From contig JAMZAV010000108.1 in assembly GCA_024449915.1 (NCBI GenBank), positions 1,302,001 through 1,366,000 on the forward strand: a DNA stretch of 64,000 bases, read 5' to 3'. Source of the stretch: Sweltsa coloradensis (taxonomy: Eukaryota; Arthropoda; Insecta; Plecoptera; Chloroperlidae). Every line of letters starts with the position of its first letter. The first letter of the stretch is position 1. Made by a program: the position numbers and the translations under genes. Positions 58,931-64,000 of this stretch are shown piece after piece. The notes under the pieces were generated by a model, which saw only the letters and a list, made by a program, of their open reading frames with translations, had not been told where the DNA came from and did not search any database.

Positions 58931-61900
58931 AGTAGTCTTTCCATTTGACATTGTGGATGGTTAACTTGCCCATAATTCTGATTGTATATTTTCATGCCTG
59001 CTGCATTCGATGTACAATTTTCTATTGCATATGTTTGTTTAGATTCTAGAACATATACCATATGCGACTTACTCGTCAGTCGTAAAACTTACGAATGTAT
59101 GTGATGTACTGCACATTTCCTACAATCCCGCCCAAACCTTACAAAGTTGGTACACTTTATTTTGTGTACAAGATCTCTGTATGATTTTTCATAATTTACA
59201 TTAACAGATAAAAGATTGGTGTATTATTGAATTGAATTGAATAGGTACATGCATCTTAAGACCAGCTTCCTCTTGCAAAGTAGGCCTAAGCTAGGCGAAC
59301 GAGATTACGCAGATTTAATTTGCAAAACATATGATGAATGTTGGGAGGTTGTGCTCTTCATAAGTTACATGACCATGCAATACATATGAAAAAGCCAATT
59401 ATTGTGCAAAGAGTTTTTAGATAAGTTCAATTAGTTGTCCTTACAGTTTTATATTGTTCATTGTTTACTATATAGTATATGCATAATATATGCTATTATT
59501 TGTTTGTTTTTAACGAGCGTTCAGTGATCCATACTTAAGTACTATGAACGAAACAACAAATATCGCCGTTGTCTTCCAAAGTAGTATTTAGATCAAATGT
59601 TTTTCGATAAAACTATGCATAACTGCAGATAATGAAATGTGCGTCAAGAAGTACTAGAGTTTAATATACCAAAGACTAGCATCGATCCAACAGGAATGAG
59701 TAAAATGATTTAAGCTACAAAACCTCGAATAATTGATAGTGTTTTTATTATTTAATTGAAACGAGAAGGAGGAACAATACATTAATGTGAAGCTTCTTTG
59801 GTATTATTAAAGACTTTTAGCTTAGCAAGTAGGATTGAATAGTAGTGTTATTTTGTAAATGAGAATTATTTTAATCAATAATAATAGTCATTTTAACATT
59901 TATAGTACAGATAGTTTGAATGATACTTGACATTCATCTAAAAATTTGTAAATATAATTAAGAAAATAATGATTCTGTATAGTCGAGACAATAATTTAGT
60001 CAACAAAGTTGATCAGTTTGTAGGATTAAATGGAGTACAGTGCTTTTCAATTCATGACATAATTTGAGAGTTGTAAAACTCGAATGCATTCCAAGTGCCT
60101 TTTATTTATGTTTATACGTTTCATTGTTGCATCGATTTAGAGTTACAAGATTTGTATTCATAGTTAGATTTGTAAAGCTGCTTGAGATAGGTACTGTTCT
60201 GTATTTAACAGTAAGCTCGCACAAGCTTCCCATTCTGTTTTTATGCATTGCCTTGCTTAAGTTTGTGGTTGCCGAGATATAGTAAAACAATTAGCATCAA
60301 CGTTGACTGTAAATAGTCTTAAAACTAATATCTGACTGATAACTTAATATTCTAAATTAATATTTATTGTTCTTGAATGAAATTCAATATTTAACGTCAA
60401 TGAGTATGCATACAATATGTCACAAAACATTAACCTCTGTTTTAGGCTAAATTTATTTAGAAAAGATGCTTTTGTTATTACCAATTCTATTTTTAGAATT
60501 TTCTAAATAAATCTTTATGTTAAAACTAAAAACAGTATTTCTCTTTGGGAACATTTTCAGAGTGTTTGCCTCTTTTCTCTGAACTGATAGCAGTGATGGC
60601 CGAAATAGATTGGTGACTCACTGCATCTGGAGGCAACTCCAACCTAACTAAAGGCAAAATATAAGAGCATTATTTTGTTAGTTTATCCAATGATTTGCTA
60701 TTTCTTTGTTCCTATAAATATAACCCTAGTTAGGTGCATTTTAATTATTTAGTATATGAACATTATTATTAAGACAGAAGAAATGCTAAACTAATTGTTT
60801 GTACATCCCCAAGCTTATAATATTACTATATTGTTATTATAAGTTCTATATTGTATAATATTGTGTTGTCTGTTGTGTTGTATGCCTCCAAGACGCAATA
60901 TGTTCTATACAACAATTTTGAATAGCCCATATTGTGTTCGTTTTAGCCTACACAAATCTCAGAAAAGACTGCTGGAGCAAACGAGACGTATGCATATCAA
61001 AATACAAAGCATTATCTTACTGCATTATTATAAAATATAAATAGCCAATCCAAGAATGCATATTACTCTACGCTACATTTTTTATCAAACTTGCCTTAAT
61101 ATAATGTAAAAGATAGCAGTGTAGGTAGGTACAAATACTCCTAAAGCTTACTACATTGCTCTTGTTTTATATTACATTTGATGAATTTATATGTTAATGA
61201 AGTAGAGATTGAACTATAATAGATAGTCTATAACATATTTAAAAAGTGATACATTTGATTATGATAATGTAGGCCTAGTGTATGTAACCATATCAAATGG
61301 TATAGATTTTAAGTAAAAATAACTTAGTTTCTCATGTTTACAAATTCTTTCGTTCGAAATATAATTCCTATCGACAGAAAATAAACATTTTGTTGATATA
61401 ACACTGTAAGCCGCTTAATTTAATATTGAATAACTATGTCAATGAGTTCGTAAGAATGTTTATGCATAGATAAAAATGTGGCACTATGAAAAAATTCAAA
61501 ATTTTGAGTTTTACCAAACATAAAATATGTTTAGCTTCTTAGTTTGTATTATAGTTTATTCATATTGTGCTCAGACAGACTATATTCTAGCTTGCCCTAT
61601 CTTGTATTAACTGTGAGAAAAGTTATCGATCAGATTTATTAGTCTCTTACTCGCAACCAATTTATCAAGCACTATTTATAATTAATATTTTTAGTGTATA
61701 AACTATAATTTCTAAGTAATGCATGTTAAGCCTATTGAGAATACATTGCTACACTTGCTTATTTACGCTCTCAATCGACTGCGTTATGAATGGAATGTGT
61801 GTATGTGTTTTACTTTGCGCTGGCGCTAGGAACAGAATTGTGACACGCAGAATAATATCTTCGGGTTGTTGGGTATTGTAACAAGTGCAGCTTTGTAAAC

Positions 61901-62934
61901 AGCTCATTGTGTTAGATAGAAAATAACAGTAGGTAATCCCATGTATTTGGTGCAATATCGTTATTGTTTTCCAAATTGTGTCCTGCACTGTTATTTTCCA
62001 TCTTCATGTATGATAATATGACCCTTAGTTATTTGACAGTTAAAATGTACTAGCTAATAGCTTTTCTTGTTAGTATGAAATACTTAAGGCCTTAGTCAAA
62101 GGCAATATACTTTTATGTGCAATACATAGTATAAAGTTAACTAGTTATAGCAGTATATAAACAAAAGATGTTAATTTAACTTTAACATAAAGAGAATTTA
62201 TCAATACTCTTTACTTTTACTCGTATAGCTAAATGATAATGGACATAAGCAAGAAAAATTTACAAAATAATGTCCGTGCTCTCGTTTGTGTGAAATGTTA
62301 AGACAGTGTGTTTGCACCTGAAATGAATACACTTATTAATTTCTTAAACAATTTTATTTAATTGTCGCAATGTGTTTTGAGCGATTCGCATCCAGCCGAC
62401 ATGTTGACGATACATTTCATGTGAACAGACATGTTTTGTTTCTTAACAATTCTATATGAACAAGAACACGGATAATTAGAATCGTTCAAATATTGTACTA
62501 GCCATCTCTTTATTAAGTTTGTATTCTTGACGTGTTCCACACACGCAACATCTCCACTTAAATCAAGACTCATAGTAGTATTCTTTACTTGTCAAAATAA
62601 CAGTTTATTGGTACAAAATTTTGTTGAAAATTATTGAAAATGTATTTTCTTGCATAGTAGTAGTCGACTGCATGTTAGGTATAACACCAAGCGAGTTATT
62701 TTATTTTGAATAATACCTACCAATGTTGGTAACTACTACCATGGAAATATAATTTTACTGATGATTACCCTAGGTTTAGAATCTCTTGTCTTCAAGTTTT
62801 CTAAGTCAGACTTATTTCCCAAATAGTTCTTTTCCATATTCTGGAAAATACTATTAAAACTAGAAAATGTGTTTAAAAAATGTCAATAAAATAAGTTTAT
62901 AATATGAAAATATTTTTGTCTTAATTTATTATCA
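58931..62934. other. Downstream sequence, no gene seen
   Basis: AT-rich, short frames only. Could be extended 3' UTR or intergenic. A palindromic AGAAAATTCTAAATA-type patch and AATAAA occur near 60487-60512. Confidence 0.6.
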
Positions 62935-64000
62935 TTCCATTTCACTACACTGGAGAAAAAAATCCAGAATGTTTTTTTTCTTTTTGTATTTTTGTGTTTG
63001 TCCACACGATTCCGGCTAAACCTTTTATTGAGGCCTTCGAAATCTCTGAACTTAGAACTGCCACGTTTTTGAGTGCAATCGAAAAATTATTTCTCATTAA
63101 AATAGCAATTTTACGATTTTTTTTATTTAAAAAAAAAAATCTTCGACTTATAACACCTACATGCTTTATCCGATTGTCATGATTTTTTCACAAAACCTTA
63201 ATTTTATGAATTAATATATTTCTGGAATTTGAGCGTAATCGAAAATTAATTTCTTATGAAAGTAATTTTACGATTTTTTTATTTTAAAACATTCTTCGAC
63301 TTTTTTAAATTTAAATCCTTTGCAAGTAAAAAATCCCAGGTATCAAGAATTTCCCTCCTCGTTTATCCACCTCCCCTGGCACGGGTTGACAGTGCTTCGG
63401 AGACATTGAGGATGCGAGCCGCATGACCCATCATCCAGTGTCATTGTTAAGAATCAATTTTTCTGAGATAAAATGTTAATTTCCATCTATTTCAAATATA
63501 TGGAATAATTATGTAAAATTAAATAAAATAAACTTTGTATTTTAAAAATAGCATGAACTGCCGTAATTAGCGTTAGTTGTACTTTCATGGTTACGATCAG
63601 AATAATTACGACAGGCAATTAATTCCGGCATTTCAAGCTTATTTAGATAATACAGTTATTTATATTAATTTAATAATTCCATATTTGAAATAAATGAGAC
63701 AATTAACATTTTAACTACTTAAAAAATTGCGTTTTAACATGAAACTGTATGAATAGGTCATTTCGGACTACCGCATTCAACGTGCGAGTACTGTCAGCCG
63801 TGCCGAGTGGAGGTGTAACGAGGAGGGAAATTTCTTGAACTGGGTTCTTACTTGCAAAGGACTTTACATGCTTAATCCGATGTAATGATTTTTTCACAGA
63901 ACCTCAATTTATGGTTATATATTGTGTAAATTTGACGCAATCGAAAATAATTTCTCATGAAATCGCAATATAATTATACACTTTTTTCGTCTAAAAAAAC
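62935..64000 (+). mobile_element. Helentron-like element, subfamily B copy 3, truncated and interrupted
   Basis: ATTCCATTTCACTACACTGG at the start matches subfamily B just inside its 5' end; the TGGATGAGC terminus itself is missing. The B-type unit words CTTATAACACCTACATGC and GATTTTTTCACA follow to about 63310. The same unit resumes at about 63862 (ACATGCTTAATCCGATG) after an inserted element, and the copy runs off the window before its 3' end. Confidence 0.65.
63318..63860. mobile_element. TIR element nested in the Helentron-like copy, about 540 bp
   Basis: Left CCTTTGCAAGTAA and right TTACTTGCAAAGG are exact inverted ends. The similarity continues inward for about 70-80 bp with mismatches (AAATTTCCCTCCTCG-type and GGCACGG words on both sides). 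The interior has no transposase frame. Target duplication is unclear because the host sequence is T/A-rich, so the superfamily is not assigned. Confidence 0.7.

Noticed and set aside
1..64000. CRISPR arrays, rRNA genes, bacterial operons, viral genes
   Set aside because: None seen. Repeats are transposon-like or simple, and the single gene is intron-rich and eukaryotic.

Overview
The window looks like animal nuclear DNA: AT-rich, with multi-kilobase introns with GT/AG borders, tRNA-like Pol III sequences, many small DNA transposons and long C tracts. It carries most of one gene on the + strand, an ortholog of the epithelial splicing regulatory protein family (ESRP1/ESRP2 of vertebrates, fusilli of flies). 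Short words such as TAGGCCTA recur; I associate these with echinoderm and other marine invertebrate sequence, but that is an impression, not a determination. The fourth RRM described below argues for an invertebrate rather than a vertebrate gene.

Nine coding exons join in frame with matching phases: 8980-9069, 27686-27740, 31277-31387, 32604-32874, 34971-35186, 39814-40047, 41323-42013 (or 41545, or read-through to 42312), 52879-53159 and 58413-58571. They encode the end of the N-terminal DnaQ-like region and four quasi-RRM domains, each split by one intron. The exons for the DnaQ-like fold itself were not found and probably lie before position 1 or were missed. A CpG-rich stretch ending in a strong donor at 2119 could be a noncoding first exon.

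Two places suggest isoform switches. (1) Inside the 18.6-kb intron, at 24849-24891, a 14-codon ATG-initiated reading frame ends in a strong donor with exactly the phase needed to join exon 27686; it would give a protein without the DnaQ-like region. (2) The exon beginning at 41323 has two internal donors of the same phase (41545 and 42013). If neither is used it reads on to a stop at 42312, giving a form with a Pro/Gln-rich tail and no fourth RRM.

The introns are full of small elements: six Helentron-like (Helitron2-type) non-autonomous copies in two subfamilies; three hAT elements with perfect 8-bp target duplications, one retaining a decayed transposase C-terminus; several foldback elements with long inverted arms (33520-33865, 48189-48898, 49903-50462); MITEs; tRNA-derived sequences; and a TIR element nested in a Helentron-like copy at the right edge. 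No prokaryotic features, CRISPR arrays or rRNA genes were seen. I see no second convincing protein-coding gene; one minus-strand reading (7649-8170) may be a coding remnant.
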